From Tahibacter aquaticus (lineage in GTDB: Bacteria > Pseudomonadota > Gammaproteobacteria > Xanthomonadales > Rhodanobacteraceae), in assembly GCF_004363655.1 (NCBI RefSeq), contig NZ_SNZH01000007.1, positions 1-64,000 of the forward strand: a stretch of DNA of 64,000 nucleotides. Reading direction: 5' to 3'. Below are positions 16,531-25,252 of the stretch, in pieces. The notes beneath the pieces were generated by a model. That model searched no databases and was not told the DNA's origin. It was given only the letters and a program-made list of their open reading frames with translations. Each line of letters starts with the position of its first letter. Positions within the stretch are counted from its first letter, which is position 1. A program made the position numbers and the translations under genes.

Positions 16531-17592
16531 CTAGGGGCTGGCCCAGGCCGACTGCAGCGCCGGGCCGGTGACGTACCTGCGGAACAGCGCATTGCGCACC
16601 GGCGAATCGCCGGCAAATCGCCGGCGCCAGTCGTCCAGCGTGATTTCCTTGCGTGCCGCGGCGAGGTCCAGCCCGCGGCGCCGGGCATCGGCAACCTTGG
16701 CCTTGATGTCGGCGAACAGGTCGCGCAGCTGCCTGAGGTAGGCATCGTCGCGCTGCACCGGGCCGTGGCCGGGCAGTGTCATGGCCGGCTGCAGCGCCAG
16801 CAATTGCTGCAGGGCCAGATCCCAGCCGGCGACGTGGGACTGCTCGCCGCCGACCAGCGGCACCGGCCAGACCACCAGGTCGCCGCTGGCCAGGATGCGT
16901 TCCTGCGGCAGCCAGACGACCAGGTCGGATTCGGTATGGCCGCGGCCGGCGCGGCGTACCTCGATGCGGCGTGTACCGCGTTGCAGTACCAGGTCGGCCG
17001 AGGGGGACAGATCGGGCAGCACGTCGGCAGTGCCTGGCACCACCTTCATGTAGTTCGCCACCAGGGCAATATCGCTGGTGTAGCTCTGCCGTTCCTCTTC
17101 GCTGATGGGCTGGCCGGCCAGGTTCTTGCCCTGGTCTATGAGCTGCTGCATCTGGGCTGCGGCCTGTGGCGCACCGTCGATCATGCCGGCCCGGTTCTTC
17201 GCACCCGTGCCGGGCAGGTAGTCGCGCAGCGTGCCGTGGGCAATGAACTGGATGCCGGGATAGGCCTCGCGCCAGCGCGCATTGCCAATGACGTGGTCAT
17301 CGTGCCAATGGGTATTGACCAGGTAGCGCACCGGTTTGTCGGTGATGCGTTTCAGCGAGGCGATCAGCTCGGTCGAGGCCTCGGGCGCATCCACGACGAC
17401 AACATCGCTGTCGTTGACGATGAACAGGCAGTTGGCATCGACCATCAGTCCGGGTGGATCGGTACGTACCGCGGCATGTACGCCGGGCGCCAGGGTTTCG
17501 AGGCGGAAGCCCGGTTCTGCGGCGGCGGTCCTGGCGAACAGGCCGGCGATGCAAAGTGCCGCGGTTGTGCAGACGGGGCGAAACAGCGACAT
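16531..17592 (-). CDS. Exported metallo-beta-lactamase fold hydrolase
   Basis: 353 residues from the ATG at 17592, which starts a clear signal peptide (hydrophobic TTAALCIAGLFA, cleavage near AAA-EP). Zinc-binding H95-W-H97-D-D99-H100 (THWHDDH), a GRGHTESDLVVW segment with the third-histidine region, ASGDLV with the bridging Asp, and LPGHGPV at the end. The overall arrangement is like the 'quinoprotein relay system' and other periplasmic MBL-fold hydrolases rather than a true antibiotic beta-lactamase. Substrate unknown. It converges with the E1 gene and diverges from the cyclase gene. Confidence 0.85.
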   Translation of the reverse strand: MSLFRPVCTTAALCIAGLFARTAAAEPGFRLETLAPGVHAAVRTDPPGLMVDANCLFIVNDSDVVVVDAPEASTELIASLKRITDKPVRYLVNTHWHDDHVIGNARWREAYPGIQFIAHGTLRDYLPGTGAKNRAGMIDGAPQAAAQMQQLIDQGKNLAGQPISEEERQSYTSDIALVANYMKVVPGTADVLPDLSPSADLVLQRGTRRIEVRRAGRGHTESDLVVWLPQERILASGDLVVWPVPLVGGEQSHVAGWDLALQQLLALQPAMTLPGHGPVQRDDAYLRQLRDLFADIKAKVADARRRGLDLAAARKEITLDDWRRRFAGDSPVRNALFRRYVTGPALQSAWASP

Positions 17593-17808
17593 GGCGGGCT
17601 CCGCAGGCAGGCTTGGGACAGCTGCACGATGGCGCGCCGGCGCGGGGCTGGGCAAGGTCGTCTCGTCGCAGTGCCTGCGCGTTCGGCTAGGCCGCAAGCC
17701 AGGGTGAGGAATGGCAGGGTAGCGGCGGCGGCAATCGGCAGGTTGGCGAACTGTGCGGAGGTCGTCGGTTATGGAGCCGCCTTCGTGAATCGCCTATGAT
17801 CCGGCCAG

Positions 17809-18714
17809 ATGAGTCAGCGCCAGCCCCTCACCATACTTTTCGCCGACGTCTCGGGCAGCACCAAGCTGTTCGAGACCCTGGGCGACGAATCCGCCCGCCG
17901 TATCGTATCCGGCGTGCTGCAGGCGTTGGCCGAGATCACCCGGCACCATGGCGGCAAGTTGATCAAGACCATCGGCGACGAGGTCATGTGCACCTTCCCC
18001 GGCGCGCTCAACGGCCTGCTCGCGGCGACCGACATGCAGAAGCGCGTCTCGTCCGACCCGGCCTTCATTCGCGACAACCTGGCCATTCGCATCGGCCTGC
18101 ACCACGGCGAAACCCTGGTCGAGGAAACCGATGTGTATGGCGATGCGGTCAACACCGCTGCGCGCATGGCTTCGCTGGCCAAGCGCGAGCAGATCGTCAC
18201 CACCGCGTCCACCGTCACCGGCGTGACCAATACCGGTCCGCTGCGCACGCGCTCGCTCGGTACGGCGCGCGTCTCTGGCAAGCTGCAGCCGATCGAGATC
18301 GTCGACGTGATGTGGCAGGACGACATCTCCAACGTCACCACGGTGCAGCGCGTGGTCAAGCTGGTCGAGGCGCAGCAGCGCAAGGCGCGCCTGCTGTTGC
18401 GCTACCGCGGCCAGGCCATTGAGCTGGACGAACTCGCGCCGTCGTATTCGATCGGCCGCGAAGCCAGCAACAATCTGATGGTCGACGCGGAATGGGTGTC
18501 GCGCACGCATGCCACGATCGAATACAAGCGCGGCTACTGGGTGCTCGGCGACCGCTCCACCAACGGCACCTGGGTGCGCCTGGGCGAGGCCGAGGAGTTG
18601 CGCCTGCACCGCGACGAAATCCAGCTGCGCAGCCGTTCCGGCACGATCAGCCTGGGACAGGAAACCGGACTCAATCCGGACTACGTGCTGCAGTTCCAGT
18701 GCATTGAAGCGTGA
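17809..18714 (+). CDS. Class III adenylate/guanylate cyclase with C-terminal FHA domain
   Basis: 301 residues. Residues 5-170: class III cyclase homology domain with metal-binding Asp13 (FADVSGST) and Asp57 (IGDEVM), and the transition-state Asn/Arg segment VYGDAVNTAARM. Residues about 205-295: FHA phosphothreonine-binding domain (YSIGREASNNLMVD, SRTHATIEY, LGDRSTNGTWV). A cyclase with an FHA module suggests cyclic nucleotide synthesis linked to Ser/Thr phosphorylation. No signal peptide or membrane segment, so cytosolic. An Hanks-type kinase is encoded in the same window at 50517-53060, but no link is shown by the sequence. Confidence 0.9.
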   Translation: MSQRQPLTILFADVSGSTKLFETLGDESARRIVSGVLQALAEITRHHGGKLIKTIGDEVMCTFPGALNGLLAATDMQKRVSSDPAFIRDNLAIRIGLHHGETLVEETDVYGDAVNTAARMASLAKREQIVTTASTVTGVTNTGPLRTRSLGTARVSGKLQPIEIVDVMWQDDISNVTTVQRVVKLVEAQQRKARLLLRYRGQAIELDELAPSYSIGREASNNLMVDAEWVSRTHATIEYKRGYWVLGDRSTNGTWVRLGEAEELRLHRDEIQLRSRSGTISLGQETGLNPDYVLQFQCIEA

Positions 18715-19001
18715 GGCCGGGGCGGTTAGGCGCGGCTTTTGCTTATGCCCGCGACGATAGTGCAATTCTGTCCTGTCTTGTCAGCCGCTTGTCCACCAGC
18801 ACCATCTGTACTGGATCGCAGCACGGCGGCCCGGTGACCGGCGCTGCGCGGTTCGCGCGGCCTGGCCCAGCCGTTTTGCGCCACTACACCATGACGGCCA
18901 GCAGTTGACGCCTTCGTCACGTTCACGACAATGATTGCAACATTTTCGCCATTCCGCCCGGGCCTCAGAGGGACCGCGGCAAGCTCAGGGGGAGCATAGC
19001 C

Positions 19002-20090
19002 ATGGCCTACAAGATCGCGCTGGTCGGCGCGAGTCCGGCTGAAGAAACCGAATTCCGCGGCCTGCTCAGCACGGCCGCACAGCGTTTGCGCCAATCCTGG
19101 GAAGTCGGCAACGAACGCGACGCCGACCTCGTCGTCGTCGATGTCGACTCGGTGTTCGGCCATATGGCCTGGCTCAAGGCCAACGGCGCGGGCAAGCGCA
19201 CAGCGGCGTTCACCGAACGCGATTCGGCACGCGAGTCCGACCTGTTGCTGGGCCGGCCGCTGAGCCTGGAGGGCCTGGTCAAGCTGCTGCTGATGTACAA
19301 CCTGCCGTCCGGTGCTGCCGTACCGGCCAGTGCTGCCAGCGCTGCCAGCGCAGAGCGCGAAACCTATGCCAGCGAATTCTCGCCCAGCGAGATGGTGCGT
19401 CCGCAACGCGCCGCGCCGCCGCCGCGTGCGGAAGCTGCGCCAGTGGAGGCGCCGCGTCCACTGCCGCCGCGTCCCGCACCGCCGCCGGTGCCGGTGGCTG
19501 TACCGCAACCGCCGCCGCCTGCACCGCTGCCGCCGCGGGAACTGAGCCTGGCCGATTTCCTCACCAACTCGCCCTTGCCCGGTCCGGCCCGGCTGAGCAG
19601 CGAAGGTGCGCCCGATCTGATCGTCGATCCGGCCAGCCAGAGCTGGGTCAGCAGCGCCAGCGGCCTGCGTGCGCTGGCACCGCATTGCGCGCGCGGCCTG
19701 ACCATGGCCGACTGGCAGCTGCTCAACGCGGCCGAGTTCGCCGCGGCCAAGGGCAGCGCAGCTGTGCAGCCGTATTCGCGCCTGCTGTGGTTCTTCACCT
19801 TGAACCGCTCGCAGGGCGAGCTGCTGCCGGGACTGGAGCGCGGCGCACGCTACAAGCTGGCGCGTTATCCGCAGAGCGAGCGCGAATTCGCCAAGCACTT
19901 CCGCATCGGCACGTTCATGATGAAGGACTACGCCAGTCTGGAAGACATCGCCGAAGCCAGTGGCGCAGCCCTCAACGACGTGATCGATTACGTCAACGCG
20001 TACACCGCGGTGGGCTACGTCGAGAACGACCGCAGCAAATACGACGCGACCGACCCGCGCGGCCGTCCGCGCAATCCGTTCGCACGCTGA
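19002..20090 (+). CDS. Receiver-like/Pro-rich hypothetical protein
   Basis: 362 residues; GGGGGAG lies upstream of the ATG. Residues 1-105 look like a degenerate receiver-type alpha/beta domain (YKIALVGASP, DADLVVVDVDSV, then LLLGRPLSLEGLVKLLLMY). Residues 110-185 are a long Pro/Ala linker. Residues 190-362 form a conserved-looking C-terminal domain (LTMADWQLLNAAEFAAAKG, RLLWFFTLNRSQGELLPGL, DYASLEDIAEASGAALNDVI, winged-helix-like end). I do not recognise a named family. Possibly a signalling output or polarity protein next to the cyclase-FHA gene. Confidence 0.6.
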   Translation: MAYKIALVGASPAEETEFRGLLSTAAQRLRQSWEVGNERDADLVVVDVDSVFGHMAWLKANGAGKRTAAFTERDSARESDLLLGRPLSLEGLVKLLLMYNLPSGAAVPASAASAASAERETYASEFSPSEMVRPQRAAPPPRAEAAPVEAPRPLPPRPAPPPVPVAVPQPPPPAPLPPRELSLADFLTNSPLPGPARLSSEGAPDLIVDPASQSWVSSASGLRALAPHCARGLTMADWQLLNAAEFAAAKGSAAVQPYSRLLWFFTLNRSQGELLPGLERGARYKLARYPQSEREFAKHFRIGTFMMKDYASLEDIAEASGAALNDVIDYVNAYTAVGYVENDRSKYDATDPRGRPRNPFAR

Positions 20091-20142
20091 AGTCGTACAC
20101 CGGGCCGCTGGCGGCGATTGTCCGGCGCCAGGCTCACGCACG

Positions 20143-20228
20143 ACGGCGCAATTCGCCTTCGGTTCATCGCGCCCTACGAGTTGCGCTTTCGTAGGGTGCG
20201 ATAAGCGCAGCGAATTGCACTGCGCACG
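20143..20228. repeat. REP-like imperfect inverted repeat
   Basis: Two arms of about 30 bases: CGCAATTCGCC...ATCGCGCCCTACG and CGTAGGGTGCGAT...GCGAATTGCA, separated by AGTTGCGCTTT. The pattern is a widespread intergenic palindrome class in beta- and gammaproteobacteria. It lies between the converging genes at 20090 (+) and 20239 (-), where it could insulate their transcripts. Confidence 0.6.
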
Positions 20229-20238
20229 GGCACCGGCC

Positions 20239-22020
20239 TCAGGCCGCTACCGGCACCGCCTCGCGCTGCTGCATGGCCCATAGCGCCGCATAGCGGCCGC
20301 CGGCCGCGAGCAGGGCGGCGTGGTGGCCGCGTTCGACGATGCAGCCCTGGTCCAGCACGATGATCTCGTCCGCATCGACGATGGTGGACAGTCGATGGGC
20401 GATCACCAGCGTGGTGCGCTCGCGCGCAATGTCTTCCAGTTCCGCCTGGATGATCTTCTCGGTGCGCGTATCCAGCGCGCTGGTCGCCTCGTCGAAGACG
20501 AGCAGGGCCGGGTTCTTCAGCAGGGTACGGGCGATCGCGACGCGCTGCTTCTCGCCGCCGGACAGTTTCAGGCCGCGTTCGCCCACGGCGCTGTCGTAGC
20601 CCTGCGGCAGCGATTCGATGAAGTCGTGGATATGCGCCGAACGTGCCGCGGCGATCACTTCCTCGCGGCTGGCCGAGGGCTTGCCGTAGGCGATGTTGTA
20701 GTAGATCGAATCGTTGAACAGCACCGTGTCCTGCGGCACGATGCCGATCGCCGCGCGCAGCGAATCCTGCGTCACGCTGCGAATATCCTGGCCGTCGATG
20801 AGAATGCGCCCGGCGCTGACGTCGTAGAAGCGGTACAGCAGCCGTGCCAGCGTCGACTTGCCCGCGCCGGTGGTGCCGACCACTGCAACGGTCTTGCCGG
20901 CAGGAATGGAGAAATCCACATCGCGTAAAATGGCGCGGGCCGGGTCGTAATGGAAATCGACATGTTCGAAGCGCAGTTCCGCGCCGCGTACGGCCAGTGC
21001 CGGCGCGCCGGGGCTGTCGGCCACTTCCTGGGCTTCGTCGAGCAGGTCGTACATGCGCTGGATGTTCGACAGCGCCTGCTTCACCTCGCGATAGACCATG
21101 CCCAGGTAATTCAGCGGAATCGACAGCTGGATCAGGAAGGCGTTGACCAGCACCAGGTCGCCCAGGGCCATGCGCCCCTCGGCCACGCCGGCGGTGGCGC
21201 GCCACAGCAGCAGGGTCAGGCCCAGGGCGACGATGCTGGCCTGGCCGATGTTCAGCACGGCCAGCGTCTTCAGGCTTTTCACGGTGGCCTCTTCCAGCCG
21301 TACCAGGCTGCCGTCGAAGCGGCGCTGTTCGTGTTCTTCGTTGTTGAAATACTTGACTGTCTCGTAGTTCAGCAGCGCATCTACGTTGCGCGCATTGGCC
21401 TCGGTGTCGGCTTCGTTGGCGGCGCGGTAGTAGCGCAGGCGCCACTCGGTCACGGCAAAGGTGAAGACGATGTAGCTGACCAGCGTGCCGAGAGTGATGA
21501 CAGTGAAGGTCCAGTCGTAGCGCCAGATCAGGATGGCGCTGACCACGACCACCTCGAACAGGGTCGGCAGAATCGTATACAGCGTCCAGTCGAGCAGGTC
21601 GGCGATGGCGCTCATGCCGCGTTCCACGTCGCGGGCGACGCCGCCGGTCTTGCGGTCCAGGTGAAAGCGCAGGCTCAGCGCGTGCAGGTGGCGGAACACT
21701 TTCAGCGTGACCATGCGCGAGGTGCGTGCCAGCACCCGGGCGAACACGATGGTGCGCAGTTCCTGGAACAGCGACGATGCCAGCCGCAGTGCGCCATAGG
21801 CCACCAGCGGAATCAACGGCAGCAGCAACAGGCTGGGTGCTACGTCGAGGCGGTCGATCAATTCCTTCAGCGTCAGCGGCACCGCGATGGTGGCGAGCTT
21901 GGCGGCGACCAGAAACAGCAGCGCCGCCAGCACGCGGCCGCGATACGGCCAGACCTGCGGCAGCATCAGGCGCAGGGTGGCGAAGACGGAGCGATCAGGT
22001 TTGCTGGGAGTCGGCTTCAT
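20239..22020 (-). CDS. ABC exporter, Atm1/HMT-type half transporter
   Basis: 593 residues from the ATG at 22020. Residues 20-310: six-helix type I exporter domain with family segments FHLDRKTGGVARDVERG, VDALLNYETVKYFNNEEHE and GQASIVALGLTLLLW. Residues 340-585: nucleotide-binding domain with Walker A GTTGAGKST, signature LSGGEKQRVAIAR and Walker B LLVFDEATSALD. The ETVKYFNNE-x-x-E block is the hallmark of the mitochondrial Atm1/bacterial exporter group that handles glutathione-linked metal or sulfur compounds. Acts as an inner membrane homodimer. Confidence 0.9.
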   Translation of the reverse strand: MKPTPSKPDRSVFATLRLMLPQVWPYRGRVLAALLFLVAAKLATIAVPLTLKELIDRLDVAPSLLLLPLIPLVAYGALRLASSLFQELRTIVFARVLARTSRMVTLKVFRHLHALSLRFHLDRKTGGVARDVERGMSAIADLLDWTLYTILPTLFEVVVVSAILIWRYDWTFTVITLGTLVSYIVFTFAVTEWRLRYYRAANEADTEANARNVDALLNYETVKYFNNEEHEQRRFDGSLVRLEEATVKSLKTLAVLNIGQASIVALGLTLLLWRATAGVAEGRMALGDLVLVNAFLIQLSIPLNYLGMVYREVKQALSNIQRMYDLLDEAQEVADSPGAPALAVRGAELRFEHVDFHYDPARAILRDVDFSIPAGKTVAVVGTTGAGKSTLARLLYRFYDVSAGRILIDGQDIRSVTQDSLRAAIGIVPQDTVLFNDSIYYNIAYGKPSASREEVIAAARSAHIHDFIESLPQGYDSAVGERGLKLSGGEKQRVAIARTLLKNPALLVFDEATSALDTRTEKIIQAELEDIARERTTLVIAHRLSTIVDADEIIVLDQGCIVERGHHAALLAAGGRYAALWAMQQREAVPVAA

Positions 22021-22158
22021 GGCGGGGGCTTGATGGCAACCGGCGACAGATGGGGGCGCGACCGCGGCGATCAACCGCGGCGGTCGGGGCTGCATCTTGC
22101 GCTGCCCCTAACGACGGCGGGCGTATGATCCGGTTTTTCTCCCTGACGAGGTGCCGCG

Positions 22159-22614
22159 ATGAAACGTGTACATGTACTGCTGGCCGGCGTGTTCCTTGCT
22201 GCTGCTGCCCAGGCCCAGGATGCTGCCAAGGCACCTGCTGCCGCGCCGGGGCTGCCGCGCACTGCGGCCACGGCCGGGGCCGAGCTGTATTTCATTGCGC
22301 CGGCCGACGGCGCCACCGTCGGCAAGGAATTCACCGTGCGCTTCGGCCTCAAGGGCATGGGCGTGGCGCCAGCCGGCGTCACTACCGACAAGACCGGCCA
22401 CCATCATCTGCTGATCGACGTGGCTGAGCTGCCGCCGATGAACCTGCCGCTGCCCAATGACGCCACGCACAAGCATTTCGGCGGCGGCCAGACCGAGACC
22501 ACGCTGACCCTGACGCCGGGCCAGCACACCTTGCAGCTGGTGCTCGGCGACGCGCTGCATATCCCGTTCGATCCGCCGATCCTGTCCAAGAAGATCACCA
22601 TCACCGTCAAGTAA
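22159..22614 (+). CDS. DUF4399 family secreted protein
   Basis: 151 residues with a signal peptide (VHVLLAGVFLAAAAQA, cleaved near AQA-QD). The body matches DUF4399: YFIAPADGATVGKEFTVRFGL, then the histidine-rich DKTGHHHLLID, then KHFGGGQTE and LVLGDALHIPFDPPI. The HHH cluster and an Ig-like fold suggest metal binding in the periplasm, but no role is established that I can state. Divergent from the ABC exporter gene (139 bases apart), so they may share a control region. Confidence 0.85.
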   Translation: MKRVHVLLAGVFLAAAAQAQDAAKAPAAAPGLPRTAATAGAELYFIAPADGATVGKEFTVRFGLKGMGVAPAGVTTDKTGHHHLLIDVAELPPMNLPLPNDATHKHFGGGQTETTLTLTPGQHTLQLVLGDALHIPFDPPILSKKITITVK

Positions 22615-23022
22615 GCACTCCGCCGCTGCGGTGCCGGTGCGAGCGCGTACCGGCGCCTGTGCGCTGACGCGCGGCGCGTGGCAGGCCGTTCCGTCCGCTC
22701 TGCTGGGTGTTGTCCTGTGCCGTACCTGTCGCGGCGGCCAAGATTGCCGCGGCCCCGCCGCGCTTTGTCCAAGCCCGCGCCCCGCCTGCGTATTGCCAAG
22801 CCAGGGGCATACAGCCGGAATGCGCCATCGCAGGTCCTGCGACAGCCCGCTGCCACACTGCGGTGGCGTTCGTTCCTGCTGTCTTGCCGCAACCCCTGAG
22901 GCGGCAAAGGCGGTGGCGTTACGGATGCGCCGGCACAAGGAGGTGCACGCGGCGCCAGGGATGGCGCCGCGGTCCTGGTTCTCCTGGCCGGATCGTCCAT
23001 TCCGTCCCACAGGAGCGTCGCG
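22615..23022. other. 408-base intergenic stretch
   Basis: No convincing gene: open frames here lack ribosome sites and protein-like composition. A GCCGGT/ACCGGC hairpin at 22633-22654 lies just past DUF4399 but has no U-run. The promoter and leader of the trypsin-like gene, ending in CAGGAG before its ATG, should be within this stretch; I could not place a clear promoter. Confidence 0.4.
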
Positions 23023-24339
23023 ATGAGTGCAGTGCTGAAGGAAGTAGCGCCGGCCCAGCTGGGCCAGGATCCTCGCTACGGTTGTGTATTGAATCTGCTG
23101 GCAACGAATGCAGGCGGCGCGCTGGAATGCGGCCATGCGGTGCTGGTCGCGCCCGACCTCGCGCTGACCGCGGCGCATTGCGTCATGCAGTGGCAGCAGC
23201 GACTGCAGGTTCGTTCGGTGCAGGGCGGTGCGCCTGTCGACGTGGCCAGCGTGTACTGGGCCGGCGGTGCGCATCATGTCTACGGCAGCCCGGCGCAGCA
23301 ATTTCCCCATGTTCCCCTTGATACGTTTTCCGACGACATCGTCGCACTGAAGCTGGCTGCGCCGCTGCCCGTGCTGTGCGCCACGCTGGCGTCGGCCCCG
23401 CAGGGCGAGCCGTATGCGGTACGGCTCACCTGTGCCGACCGCCGCCACCGCAGCGGCGTGCGCCGGGTGGCATTGCAGGTGGCGACCGAGTTGCGCGGTC
23501 TGGCCTTGGCGGTCGATCCGGCCGACGGTGCGCTGCCCAGTGCGAGCGGCGCGCCTGCTTTTCTCGACGACTACGGCGATGCGCCGCCGCGTCTGGTCGG
23601 CCTGCAGGCTTGCGTCGGCGCCTTGCCGGAAGGCGTGCCGCTGTCGCTGGCGATGCGCTACGCCGGACTGGTGCCGCTGACCCCTGCGCGCCTGGCATGG
23701 ATAGAACGCCTGCGCCGCGCGCCGCTTGACGATCTGCTCGCTGAAGGCGGCATTGAAACCGCGTTGCTGCGTGGGCCGCGGCGCTTCGTTATCCGCCGCG
23801 ACGACGGCAGTCTGCACAGCGGCGGCGATACGCTGATCGAGATCGACGACCTGGATTATTTCCATCTGATGCCCTGGCGTCTGCTGGCCACGGGCACGCT
23901 GGAACTGCTGACCAGCGAAGGCGCGCTATGGACGACGCGGGTGGGCAACAGCACGCAGCTGCGCCTGCAGATCGTCACGCATCCGGAGCGCGAGGTGATC
24001 GACCTGATCCTGCATGCTGGCGGCAGTGCCGCAGCACCCTGGCCCTGGCTCGCAGGCAGTGTCTGGTTCAAGCAGCATTGGGTACACGTATATCTGTACC
24101 GTCGTAGCGAAGATGCGCCGCCGGGACAGTGCTGCAACCGGGGCCGCGTGCGCATCGAAGCCTATATCGACGGCGGCGCGCACGCGGCGGACCGGCCCGA
24201 CGCGCATGAACGGGTCTATGACGACGGCAGCATCGTGGCCGGGCAACCGCTGCCGCCGACCCGGCGCGATCCGGCATCCAGCTGGGGTTTTGCCCAGGAC
24301 GAGGTCGGCAGCGGCCAGGAAGGGCATAGACGGCGCTGA
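23023..24339 (+). CDS. Trypsin-fold serine protease-like protein without signal peptide
   Basis: 438 residues; CAGGAG site 7 bases upstream. Residues 18-215 follow the S1 fold: GHAVLVAPDLALTAAHCV with His52, SDDIVALKL with Asp105 and SASGAPAF with a Ser175 in place of the usual GDSGGP. All three triad residues are therefore present but the serine motif is atypical. Residues about 235-438 (RRFVIRRDDGSLHSGGDTLI, WVHVYLYRR) belong to no domain I recognise. No signal peptide or membrane helix. It could be a cytoplasmic protease or part of a defence or effector pathway (trypsin-like domains with extra modules occur there); this is inference. Confidence 0.65.
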   Translation: MSAVLKEVAPAQLGQDPRYGCVLNLLATNAGGALECGHAVLVAPDLALTAAHCVMQWQQRLQVRSVQGGAPVDVASVYWAGGAHHVYGSPAQQFPHVPLDTFSDDIVALKLAAPLPVLCATLASAPQGEPYAVRLTCADRRHRSGVRRVALQVATELRGLALAVDPADGALPSASGAPAFLDDYGDAPPRLVGLQACVGALPEGVPLSLAMRYAGLVPLTPARLAWIERLRRAPLDDLLAEGGIETALLRGPRRFVIRRDDGSLHSGGDTLIEIDDLDYFHLMPWRLLATGTLELLTSEGALWTTRVGNSTQLRLQIVTHPEREVIDLILHAGGSAAAPWPWLAGSVWFKQHWVHVYLYRRSEDAPPGQCCNRGRVRIEAYIDGGAHAADRPDAHERVYDDGSIVAGQPLPPTRRDPASSWGFAQDEVGSGQEGHRRR

Positions 24340-24404
24340 GGCGGCAAGGATTGGTCCGCGCCGTACAGGGTTCGGCCCGTCAACGCGGGCTGCAGCCGTG
24401 CCGG

Positions 24405-24911
24405 TCAGGCCACCGGCAGGCCGCGCTGCAGCAGCCACTGCTGCGCATCGTCGGCGTCGTGCTCGAACCAGGCCCGGGTCGAGCCCAGCCGGTAGGTATA
24501 GCCCCAGCTATCCATGTCCTGCATCAGGCGCGTGCTGCCCACGCCGGGCAGGGCGTCGGCCAGCACAATCTGCAGATAGCAGGTGGCGTCTTCCTCGGCG
24601 ACCGAGTCGGTCGCATCGGTATGCACGAGTACGCGGCGTTCCGGCGGCTGCACGATCAGGTGACAGGCCTCGTGCAAGGCGGAATGTACCGGCGTGTCGC
24701 CGCGCACATAGACCGTACAGCCGATCAGGCCGGCTTCGGGTTCGCCCCAGTAGCTGCCGGGAATCGGTGCGCCGTCGTCCACGCGCTGCAACGCCAGCCC
24801 GTGTTCTGCCAGCAATGCCTGCAGCGGCGCCCAGCCGATCTGCGCCACGGTCAGCACTTCGCCACTGGCGGGCAGGCTGGGATGCGCAGGATGCAAGGGA
24901 GCGGTAGCCAT
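24405..24911 (-). CDS. HExxH-containing hypothetical protein (putative zinc peptidase fold)
   Basis: 168 residues. Residues 76-90 read HSALHEACHLIVQPP: His80-Glu81-x-x-His84 is the gluzincin/zincin consensus, and a downstream acidic stretch (VAEEDATCYLQIVLAD, about 106-121) could supply the third ligand. N-terminal part GAPIPGSYWGEPEAGLIGCT is strand-rich. No signal peptide. It lies 51 bases after minE on the same strand and may be cotranscribed with the min operon. The HExxH assignment comes from the motif alone. Confidence 0.6.
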   Translation of the reverse strand: MATAPLHPAHPSLPASGEVLTVAQIGWAPLQALLAEHGLALQRVDDGAPIPGSYWGEPEAGLIGCTVYVRGDTPVHSALHEACHLIVQPPERRVLVHTDATDSVAEEDATCYLQIVLADALPGVGSTRLMQDMDSWGYTYRLGSTRAWFEHDADDAQQWLLQRGLPVA

Positions 24912-24962
24912 GCGGACCGGGTGGCGTCGATCGCTGTAGACGGTGGCGAACGCGAAGCGGCC

Positions 24963-25250
24963 TCAGGCCTCGCGTGCGGCCGCCGTGGCCGCGGCGCTGG
25001 CTTTGTCGGGCAGCGTCACGGTGAGGTCGAGCACCTCGTGATCGCCGTCGCGCTTGACCTGGATGTCGACTGCGTCGGAATCCACGTTGACGTACTTGCG
25101 GATCACTTCCAGCAGCTCGCGCCGCAGCAGCGGCAGGTAGTCGGGGCTGCCGCGGGCGCTGCGTTCCTGGGCCACGATGATACGCAGGCGCTCCTTGGCG
25201 ATGCTCGCGGTTTGCTTGGGTCCGCCGCGCAGGAAATCGAACAGGCCCAT
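24963..25250 (-). CDS. minE: Cell division topological specificity factor MinE
   Basis: 95 residues. Residues 1-35 carry the MinD-contacting, membrane-targeting segment (MGLFDFLRG..., then [20 protein letters not shown], the anti-MinCD domain), and 36-85 the topological domain ([18 protein letters not shown]). It stimulates MinD ATPase and drives pole-to-pole oscillation of MinCD. Two bases separate it from minD, so translation is coupled. An Ala-rich tail is added after residue 83. Confidence 0.95.
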   Translation of the reverse strand: MGLFDFLRGGPKQTASIAKERLRIIVAQERSARGSPDYLPLLRRELLEVIRKYVNVDSDAVDIQVKRDGDHEVLDLTVTLPDKASAAATAAAREA

Positions 25251-25252
25251 GC

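Noticed and set aside
12759-16745. 1328-codon open frame on the minus strand
   Set aside because: It runs antisense to gcdH, GNAT, GST and the fused E1 gene, all of which have clear family motifs. Long antisense frames are expected at this GC content, and the peptide has no recognisable domain.
22631-23026. 131-codon plus-strand frame between DUF4399 and the trypsin-like gene
   Set aside because: No ribosome site, Cys/Arg-rich composition typical of non-coding GC-rich sequence, and it overlaps the real start at 23023.
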